This document shows, piece after piece, positions 1 through 8,449 of a stretch of DNA of 64,000 nucleotides (position 1 is its first letter; each line of letters starts with the position of its first letter). The translations under genes and the position numbers were made by a program. Origin of the DNA: Oceanimonas sp052119705 (GTDB lineage Bacteria; Pseudomonadota; Gammaproteobacteria; Enterobacterales; Aeromonadaceae); contig NZ_JBGQOP010000013.1 of NCBI RefSeq assembly GCF_052119705.1, positions 25,680 through 89,679 of the forward strand, in the 5' to 3' direction. The notes beneath the pieces were generated by a model. That model saw only the letters and a list, made by a program, of their open reading frames with translations, was not told where the DNA came from and did not search any database.

Positions 1-367
1 GAATTGCGGGCAACTGACGCCTGTCCACGTCTGCGGGCCACCAACCGGTATCAACCATCAGCAAACCCTGCGGCGTGAGCAAGGCGCGAATTAATCGATA
101 ACCCACCCGCCCTGCTTGTATTTGGTTATCGAGAAAGACCTCACGCCCAGATAAGTAGTGCCCCTGAGTCGCCAGTCGATAACCAAAAGGGGAATCCATG
201 GCACTGGCTTGGTTTAAGCTAATATCACTGTTGCGACGCTGCTGCCACTCGACTATTAACTGGCGTTTTTCTTCGGCACGGGATAATTGCCAACCCGCCA
301 TGCCCAGCATCACTAGGCTGAGCAGTGCGGTTAGCATTAACAAACCGACGTCCTTTCTTCTGCTCAA
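1..367 (-). CDS. SURF1-family cytochrome oxidase assembly protein (3' end cut by window)
   Basis: This is the N-terminal 122 codons of a gene running off the left edge. SURF1 proteins are inner-membrane factors that help insert heme a into cytochrome c oxidase subunit I. The translation has an N-terminal membrane segment (about residues 7-23), the family's G-W-Q-L-x-R-A-x-x-K signature just after it, then G-x-Y-L near 70 and V-D-T-G-W-W-P near 110, as in SURF1. The start is TTG at 367: an in-frame TGA lies directly upstream and GGGAGA sits 7 bases before it. It follows coxC, the usual place for SURF1 in proteobacterial cox operons. The C-terminal half and second membrane helix are outside the window. 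Confidence 0.85.
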   Translation of the reverse strand, partial: MSRRKDVGLLMLTALLSLVMLGMAGWQLSRAEEKRQLIVEWQQRRNSDISLNQASAMDSPFGYRLATQGHYLSGREVFLDNQIQAGRVGYRLIRALLTPQGLLMVDTGWWPADVDRRQLPAI

Positions 368-391
368 TATTCAATCTCCCTGTCTCATGCT

Positions 392-452
392 GTAAGGGCG
401 AAAGGTGAGGGACGCGAAATTAAACCGCCCACCTCACGCTTCAAGCTTCACA
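392..452. repeat. facing pair of degenerate 7-bp repeats between coxC and SURF1
   Basis: Plus-strand units beginning GTAAGGG at 392 face minus-strand units GTGAAGC/TTGAAGC/GTGAGGT at 429-450. The coxC stop codon TGA lies inside the first minus-strand unit. The two halves are roughly complementary and could form a hairpin after coxC. It belongs to the window-wide 7-bp family. Confidence 0.5.
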
Positions 453-1317
453 GCACGTACACCGTCATAAACAGCACCAGCCACACCAAGTCCACGAAGT
501 GCCAATACCAAGCCGCGGCCTGAAAACCAAAATGCTGCGCCTGAGTAAAATCACCTCTTTGTACCCTGAGCCACATAGTCACCAGCAACAGCGTGCCCAA
601 GATCACGTGCGCACCATGAAAACCGGTTAATAAAAAGAAGGTGTTACCATAGATGCCAGAATCAAGTTTAAGCCCTAACTCCTGATAGGCATGGCTGTAT
701 TCCCACGTTTGTAAGACTAAGAAAGTGATGCCTAGCAGCGCTGTGCACCCCAACCACAACGCCAGACTGTTACGCCGGTTATGCAGTAACGCCCGATGCG
801 CAACATACAAGGTAAACGATGAGCTGATCAGCACTAGGGTGTTAATCAGCGGCAAGCCAAACCAACCCATGGCAGTGGTCTTAGTGCCTCCCGGTGTCAG
901 CAGCATAGGCCAGTCGGGGACGAAGTTTGGCCAGAGCACCGCATGGGTCATCGCATTATTGCTGGCTCCACCCAACCAAGGCACCACTAAAATGCGGATG
1001 TAAAATAGCACGCCAAAAAGAGCCGCAAAAAACATCACCTCAGAGAAAATGAACCAGCTCATACCGAGACGAAAAGAACGGTGCATCTGCGTACTATATA
1101 AGCCAGACTTTGACTCTTGGATGACGTTGCCAAACCAGCCAAATAACATCACCACCATCACCAACACGCCCAAACTAAAGACGATATGCCCAGCAAAGGT
1201 AGCTAACCCCGACACCCAAAGTCCGGCGCCAGCAGCTAATAGAAACAACCCCAGCGCGCCCATTAGCGGCCAAGGACTTTGACTCGGGACATAATACGGC
1301 TGACATTTAACCGGCAT
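448..1317 (-). CDS. coxC: cytochrome c oxidase subunit III
   Basis: Subunit III of the aa3/caa3 heme-copper oxidase, an integral membrane protein that stabilises the proton-pumping core. The 289-residue protein has about seven hydrophobic helices, the S-E-V-M-F-F motif (Glu93) in helix III, the G-F-H-G-A-H motif around residue 233 and a W-Y-W-H-F-V-D ending typical of CoxC. It lies between ctaG and SURF1 in the order B-A-ctaG-C-SURF1. The gap to the upstream ctaG is only 15 bases, so it is co-transcribed with it. The length is normal. Confidence 0.95.
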   Translation of the reverse strand: MPVKCQPYYVPSQSPWPLMGALGLFLLAAGAGLWVSGLATFAGHIVFSLGVLVMVVMLFGWFGNVIQESKSGLYSTQMHRSFRLGMSWFIFSEVMFFAALFGVLFYIRILVVPWLGGASNNAMTHAVLWPNFVPDWPMLLTPGGTKTTAMGWFGLPLINTLVLISSSFTLYVAHRALLHNRRNSLALWLGCTALLGITFLVLQTWEYSHAYQELGLKLDSGIYGNTFFLLTGFHGAHVILGTLLLVTMWLRVQRGDFTQAQHFGFQAAAWYWHFVDLVWLVLFMTVYVL

Positions 1318-1332
1318 TGTTGCCTCCTTGGC

Positions 1333-1857
1333 TTAGCTACGGTTGGCCCTATCACTGATGTCATACAAGGTGTATGACAGTGTAAATACTTCTATGTCTG
1401 CCGGCAGCATACGATCCACGTAAAAACGCATCGGCAGCACAGCCGTGCCCTGTGCCGTCAGAGGCTGCTCTTGAAAACAAAAACACTCAGTTTTGTGCAA
1501 GTAACTGGCGGCGCGACCGGGTGACACCGAGGGAATTGCCCGCAGTACTTTGTCTTTGCCACTGGGATTAGTCACCGTAAAATCAACTTGATGCATAGCC
1601 CCAAGCTGCACCTGTAAATGCTGTACCGACGCGCTAAATTCGCCCTGCAGCCCTGTGCTTTGATAAGTCACAAACTCCACAGTCACGTGACGATTGGGGT
1701 CTATCTCTTGCGACTCCACCACCGCTTGGGTGGCGGTTTTACCATTCAGACCCGTGATATCGCAGAACACGTCATATAAAGGCACCAACAAAAAACCAAA
1801 GCCAAACATGACCACGGCTAATAACGCCAGTTGGAGTGCCTTACGATCGCGCATCAT
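1333..1857 (-). CDS. ctaG: cytochrome c oxidase assembly protein CtaG/Cox11
   Basis: Copper chaperone that delivers Cu to the CuB site of subunit I; anchored by one N-terminal helix with a periplasmic beta domain. The 174-residue product has one membrane segment (about 8-28) and the copper-binding C-F-C-F motif at Cys125/Cys127, plus the conserved Cys32 after the helix. The reading frame is open further upstream into coxA, but ATG at 1857 with GAGG 9 bases ahead starts at M-M-R-D-R-K, giving the normal Cox11 length and a 17-base overlap with the end of coxA. An adjacent ATG at 1854 is possible. Confidence 0.92.
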   Translation of the reverse strand: MMRDRKALQLALLAVVMFGFGFLLVPLYDVFCDITGLNGKTATQAVVESQEIDPNRHVTVEFVTYQSTGLQGEFSASVQHLQVQLGAMHQVDFTVTNPSGKDKVLRAIPSVSPGRAASYLHKTECFCFQEQPLTAQGTAVLPMRFYVDRMLPADIEVFTLSYTLYDISDRANRS

Positions 1858-3463
1858 AATCCGTAACCTCAGGTGGCGTGCTAAAGGTGTGATAGGGCGC
1901 GGGTGACGGCACAGTCCATTCCATGCCATGGGCACCTTCCCATACTCGGGCCGGCGCCGGTGTACCACCGCGAATACATTTGATGACTAGCACCACAAAC
2001 AGCAGTTGCGATAAACCAAAGGCAAAGCCGCCAATGCTGACTAAGGCGTTAATATCGGCAAATTGCAGCGCATAGTCGGGGATGCGCCGTGGCATACCGG
2101 CGAGACCCAAAAAGTGCATCGGAAAAAACAGCACGTTGACGGAAATAACCGAACACCAAAAATGCCACTTGCCCAAGCGCTCGTTAAACATGTGACCTGT
2201 CCACTTGGGCAGCCAGTAATACACGGCAGCAAACACCGACAATACGGCACCCGTCACTAGCACATAGTGAAAGTGAGCGACCACAAAATAGGTATCGTGA
2301 TACTGAAAATCCGCGGGGGTGATGGCCAGCATTAAGCCGCTAAAGCCGCCAATTGTGAACAGCACGATAAAGGCGATAGAAAACAGCATGGGCACTTCAA
2401 AGCTCAATGAGCCACGCCACATAGTGGCTACCCAGTTAAAGACCTTAACGCCAGTGGGTACCGAGATCAGCATGGTGCAATACATGAAGAACAATTCTGC
2501 CGCCACCGGCATGCCCACGGTAAACATATGGTGTGCCCACACGAGAAAACTCAAACCAGCAATGGCCACGGTGGCCGCCACCATAGACCGATAACCAAAC
2601 AAAGGTTTGCGACTAAAGGCAGGAATAGTGGCCGAGATGATGCCAAAGCTCGGCAAGATCATAATGTAGACCTCGGGGTGGCCGAAAAACCAAAAGATAT
2701 GCTGAAACAATATAGGGTCGCCGCCACCTGCCGCATTAAAGAAGCTGGTGCCAAAATATTTATCGGTTAATACCATAGTGACGGCACCGGCTAGCACCGG
2801 CATTACGGCGATCAGCAAAAACGCCGTAATCAACCAAGTCCAACAAAACATTGGTAGCTTCAGCCAAGTCATGCCCGGTGCGCGCAAATTACAGATGGTC
2901 ACTATGACGTTAATCGCGCCCATGATGGAGCTGATGCCCATAATATGAATGGCAAACACAAACAAGGCGGTGCTATCTGGTGAGTAAGTGGTAGATAAGG
3001 GTGCGTAGAAGGTCCAGCCAAAGTTTGGGCCGCCACCTGGCATAAATAAGGTTGATAACATCAGCACGAAGGCAAAGGGTAGTATCCAAAAACTCCAGTT
3101 GTTCATGCGCGGCAGGGCCATATCTGGCGCACCTATCATCAGCGGTATCATCCAGTTAGCCAACCCCACGAACGAGGGCATAACGGCACCAAAAATCATG
3201 ATCAAACCGTGCATGGTCGTCATCTGATTAAAGAAAGCTGGATCCACTAGTTGCAGACCCGGTTGAAACAATTCGGCACGGATCAACATTGCCATACCGC
3301 CGCCGACAAAAAACATGGTCAGGCTAAACAAAAGATACAGGGTGCCTATGTCTTTGTGATTGGTAGTAAATAGCCAGCGCTTAAGGCCTTTAGTTGGGCC
3401 ATGAGCTGCCACAGGTAAGTGCGCAGGATCTTCTACTATGTCGACTTTATTTAGCGATACCAT
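1841..3463 (-). CDS. coxA: cytochrome c oxidase subunit I
   Basis: Catalytic subunit of the aa3/caa3 oxidase, 540 residues with 12 membrane helices. All metal ligands are visible: heme a His85 and His399, heme a3 His397, CuB His262, His311 and His312, and Tyr266 for the His-Tyr crosslink (H-P-E-V-Y motif). Glu264 in the H-P-E-V-Y stretch marks the usual helix VI region. It reduces O2 to water and pumps protons using electrons from subunit II. The gene follows coxB by 9 bases and overlaps ctaG, so the operon is tightly coupled. Confidence 0.97.
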   Translation of the reverse strand: MVSLNKVDIVEDPAHLPVAAHGPTKGLKRWLFTTNHKDIGTLYLLFSLTMFFVGGGMAMLIRAELFQPGLQLVDPAFFNQMTTMHGLIMIFGAVMPSFVGLANWMIPLMIGAPDMALPRMNNWSFWILPFAFVLMLSTLFMPGGGPNFGWTFYAPLSTTYSPDSTALFVFAIHIMGISSIMGAINVIVTICNLRAPGMTWLKLPMFCWTWLITAFLLIAVMPVLAGAVTMVLTDKYFGTSFFNAAGGGDPILFQHIFWFFGHPEVYIMILPSFGIISATIPAFSRKPLFGYRSMVAATVAIAGLSFLVWAHHMFTVGMPVAAELFFMYCTMLISVPTGVKVFNWVATMWRGSLSFEVPMLFSIAFIVLFTIGGFSGLMLAITPADFQYHDTYFVVAHFHYVLVTGAVLSVFAAVYYWLPKWTGHMFNERLGKWHFWCSVISVNVLFFPMHFLGLAGMPRRIPDYALQFADINALVSIGGFAFGLSQLLFVVLVIKCIRGGTPAPARVWEGAHGMEWTVPSPAPYHTFSTPPEVTDYDARS

Positions 3464-3472
3464 CCTAGCCCC

Positions 3473-4597
3473 CTACTGTCCGTTTCTGGCCTGCTCAATA
3501 TCGCTGGGTTGCACCAAATCTTTGGTATCGTTCCCCCAAGCGTTACGCTCATAAGTGATCACGGCCGCCAATTCTTTGGCCGATAGCTGCTTATCAAAGC
3601 TTTGCATGGCCGTGCCCGCTTTACCAAACAGCACAATATGCAGGTGAGCCGCCTTATCCTTTAAAATCAACTGGCTGCCTTTAAGTGGCGGAAAAGCGCC
3701 GGGCAAACCTTCACCATTAGCTTGGTGACAAGCGGCACAAATGCGTTGATACACCTGCTCGCCGGTTGTCATCAGCTCATCCATGGTCATTTGTGTGGCC
3801 AATTGCGCTTGTTCGTCGGCTTTGGCTTGCAACTGCTTAGCTTTAGCGTCGGCCAGCCAAGTATCGAATTCGGCACCGCTTTTCGCTTCCACCACTATCG
3901 GCATAAAGCCATGGTTTTTGCCGCATAGCTCAGCGCATTGGCCACGGTAAATACCCGGCTCGTTAATACGCGTCCAAGCTTCATTAATAAAGCCCGGCAC
4001 CGCGTCCTTTTTAATGGCAAACGCCGGTACCCACCAAGAGTGGATCACATCATCAGAAGTAATTAAGAAGCGGATTTTACGATCTGTGGGTAGCACTAAG
4101 GGCCAATCTACTTCCAGCAGGTAATTCTCACCTTTAGCAACTTGCCCTTGAATTTGCTCTGGTAAAGTACCAATCAAGCTATAAAAGCCGACATCTTGTT
4201 CAAAGTAGCTGTAATGCCATTTCCACTGCGAACCCGTCACTTGCACTGTCAGATCCGATTGGCTGGCATCTTCCATGGCAATTAAGGTACGAGTGGCCGG
4301 AATGGCCATAATAATCAAGATAACGAAGGGGATCAGAGTCCAGAGAATTTCTACTTTGGTACTTTCATGAAACTGAGCAGCCTGTGCGCCCTTGTCTTTA
4401 CGATGATGAATAATAGCCCAAAGCATAATGCCGAATACAATGACGCCAATGGCCACGCAGATCAGGAATATGGTCATGTGTAAGCCATACACTTTTTGGC
4501 TGATGTCGGTCACGCCAGTCGTCATATTCAAACGCGTTTGCGCTTGCGTCGGCAGGGCTATGAGTAAAGGCAATAACAACGGATTTAGCTTCACCAC
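3473..4597 (-). CDS. coxB: cytochrome c oxidase subunit II with fused C-terminal cytochrome c (caa3 type)
   Basis: 374 residues: signal peptide (about 1-19), two membrane helices (about 39-62 and 84-103), a CuA cupredoxin domain with His186, Cys221, Glu223, Cys225, His229 and Met232, then a class I cytochrome c domain with C-A-A-C-H at 287-291 and a likely axial Met331. The fused heme domain makes this a caa3-type oxidase, accepting electrons from soluble or membrane cytochrome c. The start is GTG at 4597, behind a G-rich Shine-Dalgarno; the second codon is also GTG. First gene of the operon. Confidence 0.96.
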   Translation of the reverse strand: MVKLNPLLLPLLIALPTQAQTRLNMTTGVTDISQKVYGLHMTIFLICVAIGVIVFGIMLWAIIHHRKDKGAQAAQFHESTKVEILWTLIPFVILIIMAIPATRTLIAMEDASQSDLTVQVTGSQWKWHYSYFEQDVGFYSLIGTLPEQIQGQVAKGENYLLEVDWPLVLPTDRKIRFLITSDDVIHSWWVPAFAIKKDAVPGFINEAWTRINEPGIYRGQCAELCGKNHGFMPIVVEAKSGAEFDTWLADAKAKQLQAKADEQAQLATQMTMDELMTTGEQVYQRICAACHQANGEGLPGAFPPLKGSQLILKDKAAHLHIVLFGKAGTAMQSFDKQLSAKELAAVITYERNAWGNDTKDLVQPSDIEQARNGQ

Positions 4598-4895
4598 CCA
4601 CCCCCAAGTTAATCTTGAATATTGGCGTACTAACGTTGAATGATGGTGCTATTCGGATCTACGTGGCGGCATTCGACGTTAACAGTAAGTAAAGCATCGA
4701 AAGCGAAAAAGGAAAGAAAATAATGATGCTACGCTGATGAACCGCGTGCTAAGACAAGGGGTTACAATATGCTAGAACGAAGTAGAGACGGACAATCGAA
4801 GGTTAAAAAAGAGAAAATAAAAATACTGGCAGGCTGCGTGAGGCGGCTAATTTCCTCACGCGAATTGGCCAAAACCCGTTAAGAATCGACGTCAG
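4598..4895. other. cox promoter region / lexA downstream region
   Basis: About 300 bases without a gene. The right part of the gap holds the promoter of the minus-strand cox operon, but no convincing -35/-10 pair could be fixed. A hairpin, GCGTGAGG paired with CCTCACGC across a 10-base loop (4835-4862), lies after lexA. It lacks an immediate T-run on the minus strand, so its role as a lexA terminator is uncertain. Confidence 0.4.
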
Positions 4896-5507
4896 TTAAA
4901 AATCAGAGTTACGGATCACACCTACGGCGAGGCCTTCTATGATCAACTCTTGACTGCGCAAGTCCACTTCTATGGGGCTAAGCTCTTCGTTTTCCGGTAA
5001 TAAACTGACCTTATTACCCTTACGCTGAAAACGCTTCACCGTGACTTCGTCGTCTAGGCGCGCCACTACCACTTGGCCATTGCGTACTTCTTGCGTCTTG
5101 TGTACCGCTAACAAATCGCCATCCATGATGCCGATGTTTTTCATGCTCATGCCTTTAACGCGCAATAAGAAGTCGGCAGCCGGATGAAACAGGGCGGGAT
5201 CCAACTGATAATGACTTTCTATGTGCTGCTGGGCCAAAATCGGCTCGCCGGCGGCCACGCGACCAATCAGCGGCAAACCCATTTCTTCTGGCTCTTCTTC
5301 AATTAAGCGTATACCTCTAGAGGTACCCGGCATCATGGTAATAACGCCTTTTTTGGCCAGCGCCTTAAGGTGTTCTTCTGCCGCATTCGCGGATTTAAAC
5401 CCCAAGATGTTGGCAATTTCGGCACGCGTCGGTGGCATACCGGTTTGCTGGATCTGATCTTTAATGATGTCCAGTACCTGAGACTGGCGAAGCGTAAGCG
5501 CTTTCAT
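4896..5507 (-). CDS. lexA: LexA repressor
   Basis: SOS-response repressor, 203 residues (E. coli 202). N-terminal winged helix-turn-helix (about 1-65, with P-P-T-R-A-E-I-A), then the self-cleaving peptidase domain: cleavage site Ala86-Gly87, catalytic Ser121 (G-M-S-M) and Lys158. RecA-stimulated autocleavage lifts repression of DNA-repair genes. Two SOS boxes lie immediately upstream, so the gene is autoregulated. It is flanked by ubiA, whereas in E. coli lexA also follows the ubiCA-plsB region, so the neighbourhood is conserved. Confidence 0.98.
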   Translation of the reverse strand: MKALTLRQSQVLDIIKDQIQQTGMPPTRAEIANILGFKSANAAEEHLKALAKKGVITMMPGTSRGIRLIEEEPEEMGLPLIGRVAAGEPILAQQHIESHYQLDPALFHPAADFLLRVKGMSMKNIGIMDGDLLAVHKTQEVRNGQVVVARLDDEVTVKRFQRKGNKVSLLPENEELSPIEVDLRSQELIIEGLAVGVIRNSDF

Positions 5508-5514
5508 AGGGCAC

Positions 5515-5530
5515 CTGTTTTTTTATACAG
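5515..5530 (-). promoter_or_regulatory. LexA box 1 of lexA
   Basis: Perfect CTGT-N8-ACAG palindrome located 8-23 bases upstream of the lexA start. The spacer is A/T only. This is the canonical gammaproteobacterial SOS operator. Confidence 0.92.
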
Positions 5531-5534
5531 TTAA

Positions 5535-5550
5535 CTGTCAGTATATCCAG
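5535..5550 (-). promoter_or_regulatory. LexA box 2 of lexA
   Basis: CTGT-N8-CCAG on the plus strand, one mismatch from the consensus. It is centred 20 bp (about two helical turns) from box 1, the same double-operator arrangement as the E. coli lexA promoter. Confidence 0.85.
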
Positions 5551-5639
5551 TATACGCGCCGGAGCAAGTATAAAATATCAGACCCACTCTTTAGGGCTAG
5601 ATAACAGCCTTAATTTCGCCAAACTGCAGCCATAACCGC

Positions 5640-6533
5640 CTAGAATAGCGTCAGCACTAAGCCAATAAACACCAGCATGCCCACGTAGTTATTATTCAAA
5701 AAAGCACGAAAACACAACTCACGTTCTCGGTCGCGGATCTGGCGTTGCTGATACACAAATAAGCCCGCCGCGCCTAATAAGCTCCAATAAAACCAAGCCC
5801 CTAAGGCAAAGGCTTGCCCAGCCGCCACCAAGAGAATGAGCGTCACTAACTGCAAGATGCCGATGATGAGCTTATCTCGGCGACCAAACAAGATGGCGGT
5901 AGATTTAACACCTATCTGCAAATCATCGTCACGATCCACCATGGCGTACATAGTGTCATAGGCGACAGTCCAGGTCAGATTGGCGGCAAACAATAACCAC
6001 AGCCCCAGCGGCAAGCTATTACTTTGGGCGGCAAAGGCCATGGGGATCGCCCACGAAAAGGCAATGCCTAAAAATAGCTGCGGCAAGTGAGTGTAGCGCT
6101 TCATAAAAGGATACAGCGCAGCCCAACCTAGGCCGGCCACCGACAACAAAATAGTCAGCTTGTTGGTAGTCAGCACTAGCAAGAAAGACACGCCGACCAA
6201 GAATGTAAAAAAACCTAACGCTTGGCGCTCGGTCAGCTCCCCCGTCACCAAAGGCCGCCCATTGGTGCGCTTTACATGACCATCAATATGCCGGTCCGCA
6301 TAATCATTGATCACACATCCCGCCGATCGCATCGAGAACACGCCCACGATAAACACCAACAATAACCACCAAGACGGGCGGCCCTCACCGGCAATCCATA
6401 AGGCCCATAAAGTAGGCCAAAGCAATAACAAGGTGCCTATGGGTTTATCGAGCCGAGCCAGCGCCATGTAAGCGCGCCATTTAGGTCGCGTGAGTGTGGG
6501 CATATTAGGGTTAGGCGAAGTGAGGCTGGTCAT
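5640..6533 (-). CDS. ubiA: 4-hydroxybenzoate octaprenyltransferase
   Basis: Membrane prenyltransferase that attaches the polyprenyl tail to 4-hydroxybenzoate in ubiquinone synthesis. 297 residues, about nine helices, with both Asp-rich Mg-diphosphate motifs: N-D-Y-A-D-R-H-I-D at 76-84 and D-x-x-D around 200-204. The frame is open upstream into ubiC, but ATG at 6533 begins the recognisable N-terminus, with a GAGAG Shine-Dalgarno next to the ubiC stop; this leaves 4 bases between ubiC and ubiA. Forms the ubiCA operon, so substrate production and prenylation are co-expressed. Confidence 0.95.
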   Translation of the reverse strand: MTSLTSPNPNMPTLTRPKWRAYMALARLDKPIGTLLLLWPTLWALWIAGEGRPSWWLLLVFIVGVFSMRSAGCVINDYADRHIDGHVKRTNGRPLVTGELTERQALGFFTFLVGVSFLLVLTTNKLTILLSVAGLGWAALYPFMKRYTHLPQLFLGIAFSWAIPMAFAAQSNSLPLGLWLLFAANLTWTVAYDTMYAMVDRDDDLQIGVKSTAILFGRRDKLIIGILQLVTLILLVAAGQAFALGAWFYWSLLGAAGLFVYQQRQIRDRERELCFRAFLNNNYVGMLVFIGLVLTLF

Positions 6534-6537
6534 AACA

Positions 6538-7083
6538 TTACTCTCTAGTAAACGCAGGCGGCAGACAAAATAACTCACTGACTAAGACCCTTGCCTCGGG
6601 AATAGCCAACACAGAGCGGCGCGCCCATGGCGATGAGGTAGTGGAGGCTGGCAAATGAGGATGAACTTGCAAGACTAGTTGCTGAGACTCGGCTGCCGTT
6701 AACTGAGCAAACTCAAACCGACTGCGCACTAATTGCGGATGTTCGAACAGTAGTTCGCCTAAGGCTTTTTGGCCTAAGCCGCCGAGCGCGGGTAGGGCCT
6801 CAAGTGCGGCGCTGGAATACAGTGAGCTGGCATAAACCCATGGCTGTTCGTCACATAACAGCAAGACTTCACGACAATAAGCGTGAGTTTCACCCAACCA
6901 GTGTGCTTGACTCTGCGTGAGCGACACGCCCTGAGTGCTCAAAAGTTGCACCCGAAATTGCTTACAATGCAGGCGTAAACGAGCGGTTAATGAACCCGTA
7001 TCTTGCAGCCAATCATTAAGACTTGGCAGCGCGAGCGGAACTGCGGATTGCCAGCGCCAATGTGCATCGGCGGTAATCTTCAC
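6538..7083 (-). CDS. ubiC: chorismate lyase
   Basis: Converts chorismate to 4-hydroxybenzoate plus pyruvate, the first committed ubiquinone step; cytoplasmic. The 181-residue product is slightly longer than E. coli UbiC (165) and shows the family pattern W-x-x-x-L-x-D-x-x-S-L-T near residue 25, the L-C-D-x-x-P-W-V-Y-A core strand with following S/R region, and the L-G-x-x-x-L-G-x-x-L-F segment about residue 105. Its position directly before ubiA confirms the assignment. The operon is divergent from the FliL-like gene at 7214. Confidence 0.88.
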   Translation of the reverse strand: MKITADAHWRWQSAVPLALPSLNDWLQDTGSLTARLRLHCKQFRVQLLSTQGVSLTQSQAHWLGETHAYCREVLLLCDEQPWVYASSLYSSAALEALPALGGLGQKALGELLFEHPQLVRSRFEFAQLTAAESQQLVLQVHPHLPASTTSSPWARRSVLAIPEARVLVSELFCLPPAFTRE

Positions 7084-7213
7084 GGGTATTTCCTAGCTTT
7101 GAGGGGGGAAGGCATAGACATTAATAAGAGTTTAAATCCTGAAAAACACGTATTCACTTGACCGGCTCACACTTTGTTTAAACAATAGCCATCTTATTCC
7201 GTTAGAAAGGCTC

Positions 7214-7609
7214 ATGATGTTTCGCATAATTGCACTGTGTATTCTGTTTACCGCGGCATCGCTGCAGGCTCAAGAAGCAGCCCCAGAAGGCCCTTTATAT
7301 TACACCATAGAGCCCGACATTATTACCAACTACCACAACTCGGGCCAGACCTTGGGTTATGTGCGGGTAACGGTGGATTTAATGCTAGAAAGCGCCGACA
7401 AGATGCCATTAGTGGAGCTGCATATTCCGCTGTTGCGTGATGCAATCAATAGCCTATTGGCCGAACAAGACCAGCAACAAATTCGCTCGCTGACGATGCG
7501 CGACCAACTGTCGGCACAAGGCTTACAGCGCCTCAACGATCTCTTGTTAAAAGAGACAGGTGAAACGCCGATCCGTCGCCTGTTGTTTACCAAGTTTTTA
7601 TATCAGTAA
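7214..7609 (+). CDS. FliL-like secreted protein
   Basis: 131 residues with a cleavable signal peptide (about 1-19, ending A-S-L-Q-A-Q). The rest resembles the periplasmic domain of flagellar basal-body protein FliL: a Y-Y-x-I-x-P strand, G-Y-V-R-V-x-V-D-L-M-L strand, an H-I-P-L-L-R-D-x-I segment, and an L-L-K-E-x-T-G-x-x-x-I helix near the C-terminus. Unlike true FliL it has no retained membrane anchor and is not in a flagellar operon. Such FliL-like genes beside ubiC are common in Aeromonadales and Vibrionales; their role is unknown. Start ATG 7214 or the next codon, with AAAGG upstream. Confidence 0.75.
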   Translation: MMFRIIALCILFTAASLQAQEAAPEGPLYYTIEPDIITNYHNSGQTLGYVRVTVDLMLESADKMPLVELHIPLLRDAINSLLAEQDQQQIRSLTMRDQLSAQGLQRLNDLLLKETGETPIRRLLFTKFLYQ

Positions 7610-7615
7610 TACGAA

Positions 7616-8449
7616 CTAAGGTGACACCCGCTGACGATCCAACATAGCTTGTACTAGCCCAATTAGGCCTCCGCCCAAGTGAGCTAAGTTGGCCACAGGC
7701 CCCAAAACGCCCGTAAAACCCAGCACCAGCCACACCAACATCAATACTGCCATGCCATCGGGCAAGCTAATGCCACCGGTAGGATTTAAGCGACCCGACA
7801 GCCAGACATAGGCAAACAAGGCATACACAACGCCCGATAAACCGCCAAAATAGGGACCACTGGCAAAAAATTGCATCACGTTAGGCAGTGCCGCTGCCAC
7901 CAGCACGATTAACAGCAAGCGGCCCGAGCCGCGCTCACGCTCCACCATGCAGGCGAGATACCACCACCAAAACAGGTTAAACACCAGATGCATCAAACTG
8001 AAGTGCAATAAGGCAGGCGTAAAAACGCGCCAAAAATTGATGCCCAGTAATTGACTTAGCTGCGGCGGGAAAGACAAGGCAGCTAACACGGGCGCACCCA
8101 GTGTGGCCAATATATAAATCAGCACACACGCTATTAATACGCTTACGTTAACCGGCCCCGTGCGGCTCAATAACTGAGCCAGACTATTGTTACTGCGCTT
8201 ACTCGGTGCAAACTGCACCTGTGTATCCCCATGCAGCCAAGCGGCTTCTTGATAACGCGGATGCAAAGGCTCGGCGATAAAGCGCAGCACCTCAGGCTCA
8301 GCCTTGGGCCACAAGTCTTCATCTACCAGCCAAATACTGACCCGATGCGCATCGTCGAGGGTTTGTTCACATTGCAACCCCATGGCTGCTAAGTAATCGA
8401 CAAATGACTGGGCAAGTCTGGGGTCTGGCACCACCAACAACAATTTCAT
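7616..8449 (-). CDS. glpG: rhomboid intramembrane serine protease GlpG
   Basis: 277-residue rhomboid with an N-terminal cytosolic domain (about 1-85) and six membrane helices. The Ser-His dyad is present: Ser205 in G-L-S-G and His257 in A-H-L-G-G-G; the oxyanion residues His154 and Asn158 are in H-L-V-F-N. It cleaves membrane proteins within the bilayer. The start is ATG at 8449 overlapping the glpE stop as TAATG, a translational-coupling arrangement; the upstream open frame in glpE is not used. No glpR follows, unlike E. coli. Confidence 0.93.
   Translation of the reverse strand: MKLLLVVPDPRLAQSFVDYLAAMGLQCEQTLDDAHRVSIWLVDEDLWPKAEPEVLRFIAEPLHPRYQEAAWLHGDTQVQFAPSKRSNNSLAQLLSRTGPVNVSVLIACVLIYILATLGAPVLAALSFPPQLSQLLGINFWRVFTPALLHFSLMHLVFNLFWWWYLACMVERERGSGRLLLIVLVAAALPNVMQFFASGPYFGGLSGVVYALFAYVWLSGRLNPTGGISLPDGMAVLMLVWLVLGFTGVLGPVANLAHLGGGLIGLVQAMLDRQRVSP

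Noticed and set aside
198..395. 65-residue plus-strand ORF
   Set aside because: It is the antisense shadow of the SURF1-family gene, which has the better protein motifs and ribosome site.
1858..1968. Longer N-terminus for CtaG within coxA
   Set aside because: It would overlap coxA by 128 bases and add a basic stretch not found in Cox11; the ATG at 1857 has a ribosome site.
4835..4862. Intrinsic terminator of lexA
   Set aside because: The stem is good, but the T-rich stretch on the minus strand begins about 12 bases later, so it is described only as a hairpin.
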